A program made the translations under genes and the position numbers. A DNA stretch of 64,000 nucleotides from Hyphomicrobiales bacterium (GTDB lineage Bacteria; Pseudomonadota; Alphaproteobacteria; Rhizobiales; Beijerinckiaceae), in NCBI GenBank assembly GCA_027484605.1, contig JAIXSR010000035.1, forward strand, positions 39,089 to 103,088, in the 5' to 3' direction. Below the pieces are notes generated by a model that had not been told where the DNA came from, did no database searches, and was given only the letters and a program-made list of their open reading frames with translations. Of the stretch, positions 9,925-19,934 are shown piece after piece (the first letter of the stretch is position 1; every line of letters starts with the position of its first letter).

Positions 9925-11724
9925 CTACCCCGCCTTGTCGCCCTTCGCCTTGATGCCGAGCACGGCAACCCGGCCGGCTTCCTGCGCGGCGCTCTGGATC
10001 TCGTGGCGGAATTCATCGCGCTTCTCGTGGATCGAGGCGATGACCTTGCCCGTGGGCACGCCAAGCCAGGTCAGCGAGGCTTCCGAGAGCTGCAGGCTGG
10101 CCTCGATCGTTTCAGGCACGGCATCCGTCACGCCGATGCTGTAGAGATGCCGCGCATGGGCCGCATCCCGCGCGCGGGAGACGATCGGGATATCGGGGCG
10201 GACCGCCCTCACCCGCTGGACGACGAGATCGATCGTCGCTTGCGTATGGATGGTGATGATCACCCCCGTGGCCTCGCGGATGCCGCAGCTGTCGAGGAAG
10301 GCCGGGCTCGAGGCATCGCCGTAATAGACATCGAGGCCCGAGCGCCGGTCGCGCCCCACAGCGCCGGCATCGCTGTCGGTAACGATGAACGGCACCTTGT
10401 GCCGGCGCAGCAGGGCGCAGACGACCCGCCCCACCCGGCCATGGCCGACCACGATGGCATGACTGCCGCTGGCTGCCGGGCGAACCGCCAGCTCCGGATC
10501 GAGGGGCTTGCGCGCATCGGCCCATTGGTCGATCCGCCGGCCGATTCCCGCCAGGCCGGGCAGCAGCGCCATGGTGAGGGCCGTGACCGCCAGCCAGAAA
10601 CTGGCGACCGCCTGCGGCATGACCTGCCCGCTCACCGCGGTATCGATCACCACGAAGGCGAATTCGCCACCGGCGCTGAGTAGCAGCGCGGCCTCGAGCG
10701 AAACCGGCCAGGACAGGGAAAAAAGCCGGCACAGGAGGAGGAGGATGACCGTCTTGATCGCGAGAAGCCCGATCACGGCCACCAGCAGCATCAGTGGCTC
10801 GCGCACGATCTCGCGGATATCGATGGTCATGCCCACCGTGAAGAAGAAGATGCCGAGCAGCAGTCCCTTGAACGGCGCCACGATGCCCTCGATGGCGCGG
10901 CGATACTCGGTTTCCGACAGGAGCAAACCGGCGACAAAGGCCCCCAGCGCCATGGACAGGCCAGCCGAGGCGGCGACGACACCTGTCGCCACGATGACGA
11001 ACAGGATCGCCGCCACGAACAGCTCGTTCGATTGCTGGCTGGCGACCATCCGGAAGAGCGGCCGCAGGAAAAGCCGCCCCAGCACGACAATGGCGGCAAG
11101 GGCGATCGCCGTCTGCAGCAAGGCGAGCCCGATCTTGCTCGACAGGCTGCCGCTGCCATCGCCCCCCGTGGCCATCGAGACAAAGAGCAGGATCGGCACC
11201 ACGGCGAGATCCTGCGCGAGCAGCACCGAGAAGGTGGCGCGGCCGAGGCTGGTATTGAGCCGCCCCTGCCCGGACAGGAGCTCGATGACGATGGCGGTGG
11301 AGGACAGGGCGAGCGCCATGCCGATCACCAGGGCCGGCGTCGGCCCCGCCCCGAGCAGATGCGCCAGCCAGGCGAAGATCGTCGTGGTCAGCAGCACCTG
11401 CGAAAGGCCGAGCCCGAGGACGAGCCGGCGCATCTTGGTCAGGCGCTGGAACGACATTTCCAGCCCGATCAGGAACAGCAGGAAGACGATGCCGAGATCG
11501 GCGATGGCCGAGACGTTTTTCGCATCCACCACCGTCAGCCAGTAGAGGATGGGCAGGTCCTTGACGAAGGTGCCGAGCCCGAGCGGGCCGAGCAGGGCCC
11601 CGGCGCCGAGATAGCCGAGAATCGGCGACACGCCGGACCGGCGCACCAGCGGCACGACGATGCCGGCCGTGCCGAGCACGACCAGCGCATCGCTATAGGC
11701 TGCAATATTGATGCTGCCGGCCAC
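9925..11724 (-). CDS. CPA2 monovalent cation:proton antiporter (KefB/YbaL-like)
   Basis: GYLGAGALLGPLGLG, many TMs, C-terminal TrkA-N-like VVGHGRVGRVVCALLRRHKVPFIVTDSD. Confidence 0.9.
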   Translation of the reverse strand: MAGSINIAAYSDALVVLGTAGIVVPLVRRSGVSPILGYLGAGALLGPLGLGTFVKDLPILYWLTVVDAKNVSAIADLGIVFLLFLIGLEMSFQRLTKMRRLVLGLGLSQVLLTTTIFAWLAHLLGAGPTPALVIGMALALSSTAIVIELLSGQGRLNTSLGRATFSVLLAQDLAVVPILLFVSMATGGDGSGSLSSKIGLALLQTAIALAAIVVLGRLFLRPLFRMVASQQSNELFVAAILFVIVATGVVAASAGLSMALGAFVAGLLLSETEYRRAIEGIVAPFKGLLLGIFFFTVGMTIDIREIVREPLMLLVAVIGLLAIKTVILLLLCRLFSLSWPVSLEAALLLSAGGEFAFVVIDTAVSGQVMPQAVASFWLAVTALTMALLPGLAGIGRRIDQWADARKPLDPELAVRPAASGSHAIVVGHGRVGRVVCALLRRHKVPFIVTDSDAGAVGRDRRSGLDVYYGDASSPAFLDSCGIREATGVIITIHTQATIDLVVQRVRAVRPDIPIVSRARDAAHARHLYSIGVTDAVPETIEASLQLSEASLTWLGVPTGKVIASIHEKRDEFRHEIQSAAQEAGRVAVLGIKAKGDKAG

Positions 11725-11795
11725 CCTGCCCCGCCATGTCTCCTGGTTGACGGGGCTATCCTAGAGATTCGCGCCGTCGCCGATACCCTTGCCAG

Positions 11796-12683
11796 TCAGC
11801 TTTCGCGCCGGACCGCGCTTTCATGCCAGCGATGCAGCAGCCGGTGCGAAATATAGCTGGTCGCCAGGAAGATCGCGATGCCGGAGACCGAGATCATCAG
11901 CAAGGCCGCGAACATCCGCGGGATCTTCAGCTGGTAGCCGCTTTCGAGGATCCGGTAGGCCAGGCCCGAGGCGGAGCCGCCGGTTCCGGCCACGAATTCC
12001 GCCACCACGGCACCGATCAGCGCAAGGCCGCCGGAAATTTTCAGCCCGCCGAGGAAATAGGGCAAGGAGGCCGGCAGGCGCAGGTAACGCATGGTCTGCC
12101 AGCGATTGGCGCCATAGAGCTGGAACAGCGCGACGAGGTTGTGATCGGCCGAATTCAGCCCGAGGATCGTGTTCGACAGGATCGGGAAGAAGGCCACAAG
12201 CCAGGCGCAGATCAGCAGGGAGAGATTCACATCCCCCACCCAGATGATGATCAGCGGCGCGATGGCAACAACCGGAGTCACCTGCAGGATGACGGCGTAG
12301 GGCAGCAGCGAGCGCTCGAGCCATTTCGACTGCGTGAACAGGATGGCGAGCGACACGCCCACCGAGACCGCCGCGATCAGCGCGGCGAAAGTGATGCGCA
12401 GGGTCACCCAGAGCGCGCCAGACAGGGTCGGCCAGTCGGTGCCGAGCGTCTTGAGGATCTCCATCGGCCCCGGCAGGATATAGGCTGGGATGCCGCGATA
12501 CCGGACGATGCCTTCCCACAGGCCGAGGAAGATCGCGCCCATGACCAGCGGCGCGATGATGCCGGGCCAGCGGCTCTTCGGAATGCCGAGGATGCGCTCC
12601 TCGACCGCGAAAACCGGCGTGGCATCCTGGTCGGTGCCTCGGGCGGAGGCCGGATTGGGCTCGCTCATGGTTTCTCCCGTCAT
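11796..12683 (-). CDS. ABC transporter permease (NitT/TauT/SsuC family)
   Basis: TM protein with EFVAGTGGSASGLAYRILESG EAA-like loop. Confidence 0.88.
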   Translation of the reverse strand: MTGETMSEPNPASARGTDQDATPVFAVEERILGIPKSRWPGIIAPLVMGAIFLGLWEGIVRYRGIPAYILPGPMEILKTLGTDWPTLSGALWVTLRITFAALIAAVSVGVSLAILFTQSKWLERSLLPYAVILQVTPVVAIAPLIIIWVGDVNLSLLICAWLVAFFPILSNTILGLNSADHNLVALFQLYGANRWQTMRYLRLPASLPYFLGGLKISGGLALIGAVVAEFVAGTGGSASGLAYRILESGYQLKIPRMFAALLMISVSGIAIFLATSYISHRLLHRWHESAVRRES

Positions 12684-13498
12684 GCCTCGATGGCAGCCTT
12701 GAGCGCCTCGGAACCGAGGCGGCAGAGATGGGCATATTCGGCCGAGGTGCGGAACAGGTTGTCGCGCGGGAACGGCGCATCCACCTGCAATTCGCTCATC
12801 ACCCGGCCCGGCCGGGCCGCCATCACGACGATGCGCTGCGAGAGATAGACGCTCTCGAAGACCGAATGCGTCACGAACACGGCCGTGAAGCGGTTGCGCT
12901 CCCAGACAGCCAGCAGGTCGTCATTGAGCTTGTGCCGCGTGATCTCGTCGAGCGCGGCGAAGGGCTCGTCCATCAGCAGGACCTTGGGTTCCGTCACCAG
13001 CGCGCGGGCGATGGAAACGCGCATCTTCATCCCGCCCGACAATTCGCGCGGATAGGCCTTCTCGAACCCCTTCAGCCCTACCAGAGCCAGCATGGCCTCG
13101 GCACGGGCATTGGCCTCGCTTGTCGCCATGCGCCTGAGGCGCAGCGGCAACGTCACATTGTCCAGCGTCTGCGCCCAGGGCATGAGCGTCGGCTCCTGGA
13201 AGACGAAGCCGAGGCTGTGCTCGGCCTTGCCATAGGCATCCGCCCGGTCCGCGCCCGGCCATTCGATCGTCCCGGCACTCGGCTGGGACAGGTCGGAGAT
13301 GATGCGCAGCAGGGTCGACTTGCCGCAGCCGGAAGGACCCAGCAGGCTGACGAACTCGCCCGGGAACAGGTCGAGATCGACATCCCGCAGGGCGAGCGTC
13401 CCGTTGGAGAACTTCTTCGAGAGCTTCCGGATCGAGACGAGCGGGCGTTGGCCCGCCCGCCCCTGCGGAGGCGCTTCAGTCACGCCGGATACGCTCAA
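12680..13498 (-). CDS. ABC transporter ATP-binding protein (NitT/TauT family)
   Basis: LGPSGCGKSTLLRIISDL, LSGGMKMRVSIARAL, LLMDEPFAALDEITR. Confidence 0.93.
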   Translation of the reverse strand: MSVSGVTEAPPQGRAGQRPLVSIRKLSKKFSNGTLALRDVDLDLFPGEFVSLLGPSGCGKSTLLRIISDLSQPSAGTIEWPGADRADAYGKAEHSLGFVFQEPTLMPWAQTLDNVTLPLRLRRMATSEANARAEAMLALVGLKGFEKAYPRELSGGMKMRVSIARALVTEPKVLLMDEPFAALDEITRHKLNDDLLAVWERNRFTAVFVTHSVFESVYLSQRIVVMAARPGRVMSELQVDAPFPRDNLFRTSAEYAHLCRLGSEALKAAIEA

Positions 13499-14514
13499 AC
13501 GCCGATGCCCTTGTTGATGAAGTCAAGGCTATAGGCCTTCTTGAAGTCGATCCCGGCCGGGAAGACGCCCGCGCCGTTCATGTCCTTGTAGAAGGTTTCC
13601 CAGCGGGCATCGGTCATGGCGCCGACGCCGAGCTTCAGCGCATCGCCCGACATGACGATGCCACGCTCGGTCATGACCTTGATCGCATAGGCGATCTTGT
13701 CGTCGGTCATGTCCGGGTTGTCCTTCTTGATCAGCGCATTGGCCGCCGCATTTTCCGGGCCGTTCTTCATATAGGCCGCCCAGCCTTCGAGGCTGGCCGT
13801 CACGAAGCGCTGCACGAGATCCTTCTTCTCCCGGACCATTTTCTCGGAGATGTTGATCGTCGTGTTGTAATTGGCGAAGCCCGCATCGGCGATGAGATGG
13901 ACCAGCGGCGTCACGCCGCCTTCTTTCTGGATCGCGAAGGGTTCCGAGGAAAGGAAGCCCTGCTGGCAGACCTTCTTGTCGGCCAGGAACGGCGCCATGT
14001 TGAAGGTATAGGGGCGGATCTGCTCGTCCGAATAGCCGAACTTCGCCTTCAGGAACGGCCAGTACGAGGTGCGGCCGGCAGCGCCGACCAGGATCGGCTT
14101 GCCCTTGAGCTGCGTGAAATCATCATTGCCCTGCCCGGGATGGCAGATGATGACCTGCGGATCCTTCTGGAAGATCGAGGCGATGCAGAGGAAGGGCAGC
14201 TTCTGCTCGACATAGCGGATCGCCTCGAACGAGTTCGACATGATCATGTCGACGGCACCGCCGAGCATCAGCTGCGACGGGTTCTGCTGCGGGCCGCCCA
14301 TGCGGATATCCGCATCGATGCCGTATTTCTTGTAGATGCCGTTGGCGACGGCGTAATAGAAGCCGCCATGTTCGGCCTGCGCACGCCAGTTCGTCTGGTA
14401 GCTCACCTTGTCGAGGGTCTGGGCATTGACGCGCCCGCCGACAACCGGCGTCAGCATGGACCCGCCGATGAGGCCAAGGGCCGCCCTGCGATCGATCCGG
14501 AATTTCGACATCAT
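13495..14514 (-). CDS. ABC transporter substrate-binding protein (NMT1/THI5-like)
   Basis: Tat/Sec-like N-terminus, VSYQTNWRAQAEHGGFYYAVANGIYKKYGIDADIRMGGPQQNP. Confidence 0.88.
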   Translation of the reverse strand: MMSKFRIDRRAALGLIGGSMLTPVVGGRVNAQTLDKVSYQTNWRAQAEHGGFYYAVANGIYKKYGIDADIRMGGPQQNPSQLMLGGAVDMIMSNSFEAIRYVEQKLPFLCIASIFQKDPQVIICHPGQGNDDFTQLKGKPILVGAAGRTSYWPFLKAKFGYSDEQIRPYTFNMAPFLADKKVCQQGFLSSEPFAIQKEGGVTPLVHLIADAGFANYNTTINISEKMVREKKDLVQRFVTASLEGWAAYMKNGPENAAANALIKKDNPDMTDDKIAYAIKVMTERGIVMSGDALKLGVGAMTDARWETFYKDMNGAGVFPAGIDFKKAYSLDFINKGIGV

Positions 14515-14767
14515 GGAATTCGCCTCCGCTTGTGATTATCCGTGCCCTCGGCACGCTCCCCGCCGACCAAGCAACGCATATGCCGTTTCTCGGCGACATA
14601 CTGAATGCGCAGCCTGCCTTCTTCTTCGGCATTATGCCGTCAAGCCGTCACGCTGCCTAGGCGGTCGGCAGGGCTATTTCGCTTTGTCACCAGCCCGTGC
14701 AGCCGGTGATTGCGGGCTGGTCTGGCGATTGCTAGCGTGAGGGCACATCCTGATCCGGGGAACTTTC

Positions 14768-16156
14768 ATGACAGCCGCTCTCGCCAAGGCCGATACACCG
14801 GCCGCGCCCGACCTTCCGCCCGCCATCCTGGCCATCCTGGCCGAGATCGACGGCATTCCCGTCGAGACCGAGGAGAAGGTGGTCCGCAAGCGGAGCCGCG
14901 ACTTCTTCTGGTACTCCCCGATCCTCAACGAGGAACTCACCGGCAAGAGCGCCGATATCGTCGTCACGCCCCGGTCGGAAGCGGATGTGATCCGCGTCGC
15001 CGCGGCCTGCGCCCGGCATCGCGTGCCGCTCACGCCGCGTGCCGGCGCCACCGGCAATTACGGCCAGGCGGTCCCGCTCCAGCGCGGCGTCCTCATGGAC
15101 ATGCAGGCGCTGACAGCCATCGAATGGGTCAAGCCCGGACATGTCCGCGTCGGCGCCGGCGCGAATATGGGCAAGCTTGACGCCGAATTGCGCCCGCAGG
15201 GCTGGGAATTGCGCATGCATCCCTCGACAAAGCGGACAGCCACGATCGGCGGCTTTGTCGCCGGCGGCTCGGGCGGCGTCGGCTCCGTCACCTATGGCGG
15301 CCTGCGCGAGCCCGGCAACATCCTCGCAGCCCGCATCGTCACCGTCGAGGAGACACCACGCGTCATCGAATTGCGGGGCGATGCCGCCCAGAAAATCAAC
15401 CGCGCCTACGGCACGACGGGCATCATCACCGCGCTCGAGATGCCCCTCGCCCCGGCCTATCCATGGATCGATGTGCTCGTCGCCGCGCCGGATTACGCCA
15501 CCCTGCTCGCCATCGGGCAGGATGTGGCGCGCGCCGATGGCGTGATCAAGAAGCTGCTCTCGCCGATCGCCTGGCCCCTGCCCGACTATTTCGGCCAGCT
15601 GAAGCCCTATTGCCCGGAAGGCCAGCCGGTCATGGCCTGCATGATCGCCGAAGCGTCGCTCGAGAGCTTCCGCGACATTGTCGGCACGCGCGGCACGATC
15701 ACGCTCGAAACGCCGACCCGGGAGGAAGCGGGCAGCACCCCGCTCTACGAATACACCTGGAACCACACCACGCTGCAGATGCTGAAGGCGGATCGCTCCG
15801 TCACCTATCTGCAATGCCTGTTCCCGCAGGCGCGCTTCGTCGAGAGCATTCTCGAGATGGCGGCCCTCTTCCCGGAGGAAATGATCCCGCATTGCGAGTT
15901 CATCCGGTTCGGCGGCCATCTCACCTGCTCGGCCCTGCCGGTGATCCGCTACACCACGAAGGAACGCCTCTACGAGATCATCGCCGCGCATGAAGCCCGC
16001 GGGGTGATGATCGCCAATCCGCATGTCGTCAGCCTGGAGGATGGCTCGCGCCACAAGCGTGCCGATGCGGATCAGCTTGGTTTCAAGGCCGAGATCGACC
16101 CGCACGGCCTGCTCAATCCGGGCAAGATGCGGTCCTATGTGCCGGTGAAGGCGTGA
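14768..16156 (+). CDS. FAD-linked oxidase (GlcD-related, paralog of 18501-19913)
   Basis: TPRAGATGNYGQAVPL and LRMHPSTKRTATIGGFVAGGSGGVGS FAD-binding motifs. Confidence 0.88.
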   Translation: MTAALAKADTPAAPDLPPAILAILAEIDGIPVETEEKVVRKRSRDFFWYSPILNEELTGKSADIVVTPRSEADVIRVAAACARHRVPLTPRAGATGNYGQAVPLQRGVLMDMQALTAIEWVKPGHVRVGAGANMGKLDAELRPQGWELRMHPSTKRTATIGGFVAGGSGGVGSVTYGGLREPGNILAARIVTVEETPRVIELRGDAAQKINRAYGTTGIITALEMPLAPAYPWIDVLVAAPDYATLLAIGQDVARADGVIKKLLSPIAWPLPDYFGQLKPYCPEGQPVMACMIAEASLESFRDIVGTRGTITLETPTREEAGSTPLYEYTWNHTTLQMLKADRSVTYLQCLFPQARFVESILEMAALFPEEMIPHCEFIRFGGHLTCSALPVIRYTTKERLYEIIAAHEARGVMIANPHVVSLEDGSRHKRADADQLGFKAEIDPHGLLNPGKMRSYVPVKA

Positions 16157-16740
16157 GAATTCTCTATCTCTACTGCCACCCGCTGGCCGAGAGCTTCCAC
16201 GCCGCCATCCGCGATTCCGCCCTGGCCAGCCTTCGGGCGGCCGGGCACGAGGTCGATCTCTGCGACCTCTATGCCGAGGGGTTCGAGCCGATCCTGACCG
16301 CCGGGATGCGGCGGGATTATCACGACACCACGCTCAACCGGAAAGGCATCGAGAGCTATGTCGAGCGCCTGCACAGGGCGGAGGCTCTTGTCGTGCAATT
16401 CCCGACCTGGTGCTTCGGCTTCCCGGCCATGCTCAAGGGCTTCTTCGACCGCCTCTTCTCGCCCGGGATCACCTTCGACCTGTCCGACCCCGCCCATGTG
16501 AAGCCCATGCTCGGCCATATCCGGCAGGTCGTCGGCATCTCCACCTATGGCCGTGACCGCTGGCGGGCCTTCGTCGTGGGCGATCCGCCGCGCAAGATGA
16601 TCACCCGCTACCTGCGCTGGTTTGTTTCGCGCCGCGCGCGGATCCGCTATCTCGCGCTCTATCACATGAATGTCGCCACCGAGGCGCAAAGGCGGGGCTT
16701 CATCGCCCGCGTTTCGGCCGAACTCGGCAAGATCTCCTGA
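16153..16740 (+). CDS. NAD(P)H quinone reductase, flavodoxin-like fold (paralog of 17902-18492)
   Basis: MRILYLYCHPLAESFHAAIRDSALASLRAAGHEVDLCDLYAEGFEP; GTG start overlapping upstream stop. Confidence 0.88.
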   Translation: MRILYLYCHPLAESFHAAIRDSALASLRAAGHEVDLCDLYAEGFEPILTAGMRRDYHDTTLNRKGIESYVERLHRAEALVVQFPTWCFGFPAMLKGFFDRLFSPGITFDLSDPAHVKPMLGHIRQVVGISTYGRDRWRAFVVGDPPRKMITRYLRWFVSRRARIRYLALYHMNVATEAQRRGFIARVSAELGKIS

Positions 16741-16747
16741 GGTTGTC

Positions 16748-17551
16748 ATGAACGCCCGACCTGCCCGCAAGACCCATTGGTTTGATCTCACCGCGCGGGA
16801 TTTCGCCGCCCTCGACAAGGATCGCACCATCGCCGTCCTGCCGATCGCGGCCGTGGAGCAGCACGGACCGCATCTCTCCGTCGGCACGGATTCCCTGATC
16901 GCCCAGGGCATGTGCGATACCGTGGCGGCACGTCTGCCCGAAGCGCTCGACGTCCTGTTCCTGCCGGTGCAATGCGTCGGCAAGTCGAATGAGCATTTGC
17001 GCTCGCCGGGCACCATCACCATGAGCGCGGAAACGCTGATCCGGGCCTGGACAGAGATCGGCGAAAGCGTGGCCCGGGCCGGCATCCGCAAGCTCGTCAT
17101 CGTCAATTCGCATGGCGGCAATGTCGAGATCCAGGGCATCGTCGCCCGCGAGCTCCGGGTCCGCTGCCAGATGCTGGTGGCCCAGACCGCCTGGCGCCGA
17201 CTCGGCGTGCCCGAAGGCCTCTTTTCCGAGACCGAAAATGCCTATGGCATCCATGGCGGCGATTTCGAAACCTCGGTCATGCTGCATTTCGCCGCCGCCC
17301 GCGTCCGCATGGACAAGGCGCAGGACTTCGTGCCGAATTCGATCCGATACGCCAGGGAATACAAGCAGTTGCGTGTCACAGGTTTCACCTCGATGGCCTG
17401 GATCGCCGAGGATAACCACCCCGAAGGCGTGGCCGGCGAGGCCCATCTCGCCACGGCCGAAAAGGGCGCCCGTGCCGTCGATTTCCAGGTCACCCGCTTC
17501 ATCGAGCTGCTGGAGGATATCGCGAGGTTCCCGCTGGAGCAGCTTGCGTGA
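16748..17551 (+). CDS. Creatininase family protein
   Basis: VLPIAAVEQHGPHLSVGTDSLIAQGM, VNSHGGNVEIQ, GIHGGDFETSVML metal-binding motifs. Confidence 0.9.
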   Translation: MNARPARKTHWFDLTARDFAALDKDRTIAVLPIAAVEQHGPHLSVGTDSLIAQGMCDTVAARLPEALDVLFLPVQCVGKSNEHLRSPGTITMSAETLIRAWTEIGESVARAGIRKLVIVNSHGGNVEIQGIVARELRVRCQMLVAQTAWRRLGVPEGLFSETENAYGIHGGDFETSVMLHFAAARVRMDKAQDFVPNSIRYAREYKQLRVTGFTSMAWIAEDNHPEGVAGEAHLATAEKGARAVDFQVTRFIELLEDIARFPLEQLA

Positions 17552-17874
17552 TGAACCTGCTCTTTGTCTGTTCTGCCAACAGGTTGCGAAGCCCGACGGC
17601 GGAACAAGTCTTTGCGGACCGGCCCGGCATCGAACCGGATTCTGCCGGGCTTCTGAACACGGCAGACATCGTGCTTTCAGCAGAGCAGGTGGAATGGGCA
17701 GACATCATTTTCGTGATGGAGAAGCGCCACCGCACCAAACTGTCCCAGAAATTCGGAAGGCATCTCAAGGGAACACGGGTGATCTGCCTCGATATCCCGG
17801 ACATCTATACCTTCATGCAGCCGGAACTGGTTGCCTTGCTGGAGCGCAAGGTCTCCCCGTTCCTGAAGCGTTGA
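17548..17874 (+). CDS. Short low-molecular-weight protein tyrosine phosphatase family protein
   Basis: NLLFVCSANRLRSPTAEQVF: C-X5-R P-loop; GTG/ATG start overlaps creatininase stop. Confidence 0.72.
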   Translation: MMNLLFVCSANRLRSPTAEQVFADRPGIEPDSAGLLNTADIVLSAEQVEWADIIFVMEKRHRTKLSQKFGRHLKGTRVICLDIPDIYTFMQPELVALLERKVSPFLKR

Positions 17875-17901
17875 GCGGTGGACCCGTGTCGCAGCCTCCG
17901 C

Positions 17902-18492
17902 TCAGCGCAAGGCCCCAAGCACCGCCCGCACCCGCTCGAGATGCGCCTTCCGCGCTTCCTCGCCGACCACGTCGATCCGGTGCAGGGCCAGCCAGATCGT
18001 CCGGCATTTCGGATGGCACAGCACGCGGATGCCGCTGAGCAGGATGCGCTGGCCGGGCCGCCCCACCATCCACCACCACCATTTCGGAGATCCGAGGCTC
18101 GTCACCACGGCCAGCATCCGGATATTCTGCATCAGACCCCGGATCGGCTGGTTGCCTTCCGGCATGGTGAAGGTCTCGTGCGGGATCAGCACCCGCTCGA
18201 GCCAGCCCTTGAGCATGGCCGGCTGGGCATACCACCAGGTCGGATAGACAAAGACCAGCCCCTCCGCCGTTTTCACCCGGTCGAGATGATCCGCAACCGG
18301 CACGCGGTTCTCGCCGCGCGTGTGGTAGCCGGCCCGCTCGGCATCGCTCATCACCGGGTTGAACCCCTCGGCATAGAGATCGAGAAGGTCGACCTCATGC
18401 CCGGCGCCCTGCAAAGCGGCAATGGCTGTGTCACGCGCCGCCTCGGTGAAACTCCCCGCCCGGGGATGACAATAAACCAGCAAAATCCTCAT
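17902..18492 (-). CDS. NAD(P)H quinone reductase, flavodoxin-like fold (paralog of 16153-16740)
   Basis: MRILLVYCHPRAGSFTEAARDTAIAALQGAGHEVDLLDLYAEGFNPVMS. Confidence 0.88.
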   Translation of the reverse strand: MRILLVYCHPRAGSFTEAARDTAIAALQGAGHEVDLLDLYAEGFNPVMSDAERAGYHTRGENRVPVADHLDRVKTAEGLVFVYPTWWYAQPAMLKGWLERVLIPHETFTMPEGNQPIRGLMQNIRMLAVVTSLGSPKWWWWMVGRPGQRILLSGIRVLCHPKCRTIWLALHRIDVVGEEARKAHLERVRAVLGALR

Positions 18493-18500
18493 ATTTCACT

Positions 18501-19913
18501 TCAGATTCCAGCCTCAAGGCCTTTGAAAAGAAAAGTCTTCCCGCTATCGAAATCATAGCTGGGATCTTCCCAGGCGATCATTTTCCCGGGATTGAGCAGA
18601 CCCTGGGGATCCGCCTCTCGCTTGAAGGCGAGCTGCGTCTCGTCCGTCTGCTTCATGCCCCCCTCTTCCAGCGTATAGCGGTGCGGGTTGAAGATCGGCG
18701 CTCCCATCTCTTCATGGATCGCCATGATCTCCTCCAGGCGCTCTTCCGTGGTGAACCGCACCAGCGGCAGGCCGAAGCAAGTGACCTTGCCGTCGAACCG
18801 GACGAATTCGAGATGGCACGGTACCTCGTCTCCGAACCGGGCGTGGATCTTCTCGACAAGCTCGACCTGGCCGGGGAAAGGATAGAGAACCTGGAGATAG
18901 GTCCAAGCAGGATCGACGCGCAAGGCGCGCAACGTCGTATGGTTCCAGGATAGTTCGAAGACCGGCGGGAGGCCCTTCTTCTCCTCCTCACCGAGGACGT
19001 CGGATTGCATCAGCAGTTCCGCCCCCTTGAATCGGCGGAGGAAGGCCAACATCGGCTGCAATGCAAAATTCGCGACCATCACCATCACGAGGTGTTTGTC
19101 CCGCGGCAGGAACTTCCGATGCCGCATGAAGGTATCATGCGGAATGGGTGCCGCCACCACGCCGAGCTCCTTCAGCAGCAGCCCATCCTGCTCTCCGAGC
19201 AGGTTCGCGAACTCCGTGGCCCGCCGAAGATCATCGAAGCCGATCAGCACATCCACCCAGGGATAGGCCGTGGCCAGGGGCACTTCGCATTCCGTGATGA
19301 TACCATTGGTGCCATAGGCATGGGCCACCTTGAGGAGATCGTCACCCGACAAGTCGAGAACCCGAGGACTGGCCTCCATCGTAACCACCTTGAGGCGGAT
19401 GATGTTGCCGTAATCCCGAAGCCCGCCCCAGCGGATCGACCCGACGCCGCCCGAACCGCCGGCAATGAAGCCACCCAGTGTTGCCGTGTGGTAGGTCGAG
19501 GGATGAAGCCTTAACTCTTGCCCGGATTTAGCCCGCGTTTCGTGATCGATCTCGGAAAGGATCGCTCCGGGCTCGGTGACAACTCGACCCGGCGAGATCG
19601 ACTTCACCGCCTTCATGGCGGAAAGATCCAGCACAACGCCACCGGATAGCGGCATGGCCTGGCCGTAATTGCCGGTGCCCGTGCCCCGCGGCGTTACCGG
19701 AATGCCGAGGCGATGGCATTCCGACAGAACGACAATCAATTCGTCCTGGTTGGCAGGCTGGACAATGATATCCCCAACGACCCCCTCCAGCTGCCGCTTG
19801 AGCGTCGGCGAGTACCAGTAGAAATCGCGGCTTTTCTGCTTGAGTATGGCCGCATTCTCATCGATCCGGATAGCGCCCAGCCGGGCCTTGAGAGCGGGGA
19901 TATCGTAACGCAT
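18501..19913 (-). CDS. FAD-linked oxidase (GlcD-related, paralog of 14768-16156)
   Basis: TPRGTGTGNYGQAMPL, LRLHPSTYHTATLGGFIAGGSGGVGSIRWGGLRDYGN. Confidence 0.88.
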   Translation of the reverse strand: MRYDIPALKARLGAIRIDENAAILKQKSRDFYWYSPTLKRQLEGVVGDIIVQPANQDELIVVLSECHRLGIPVTPRGTGTGNYGQAMPLSGGVVLDLSAMKAVKSISPGRVVTEPGAILSEIDHETRAKSGQELRLHPSTYHTATLGGFIAGGSGGVGSIRWGGLRDYGNIIRLKVVTMEASPRVLDLSGDDLLKVAHAYGTNGIITECEVPLATAYPWVDVLIGFDDLRRATEFANLLGEQDGLLLKELGVVAAPIPHDTFMRHRKFLPRDKHLVMVMVANFALQPMLAFLRRFKGAELLMQSDVLGEEEKKGLPPVFELSWNHTTLRALRVDPAWTYLQVLYPFPGQVELVEKIHARFGDEVPCHLEFVRFDGKVTCFGLPLVRFTTEERLEEIMAIHEEMGAPIFNPHRYTLEEGGMKQTDETQLAFKREADPQGLLNPGKMIAWEDPSYDFDSGKTFLFKGLEAGI

Positions 19914-19934
19914 GGGAGGTCCTTTGCCGGTCGA

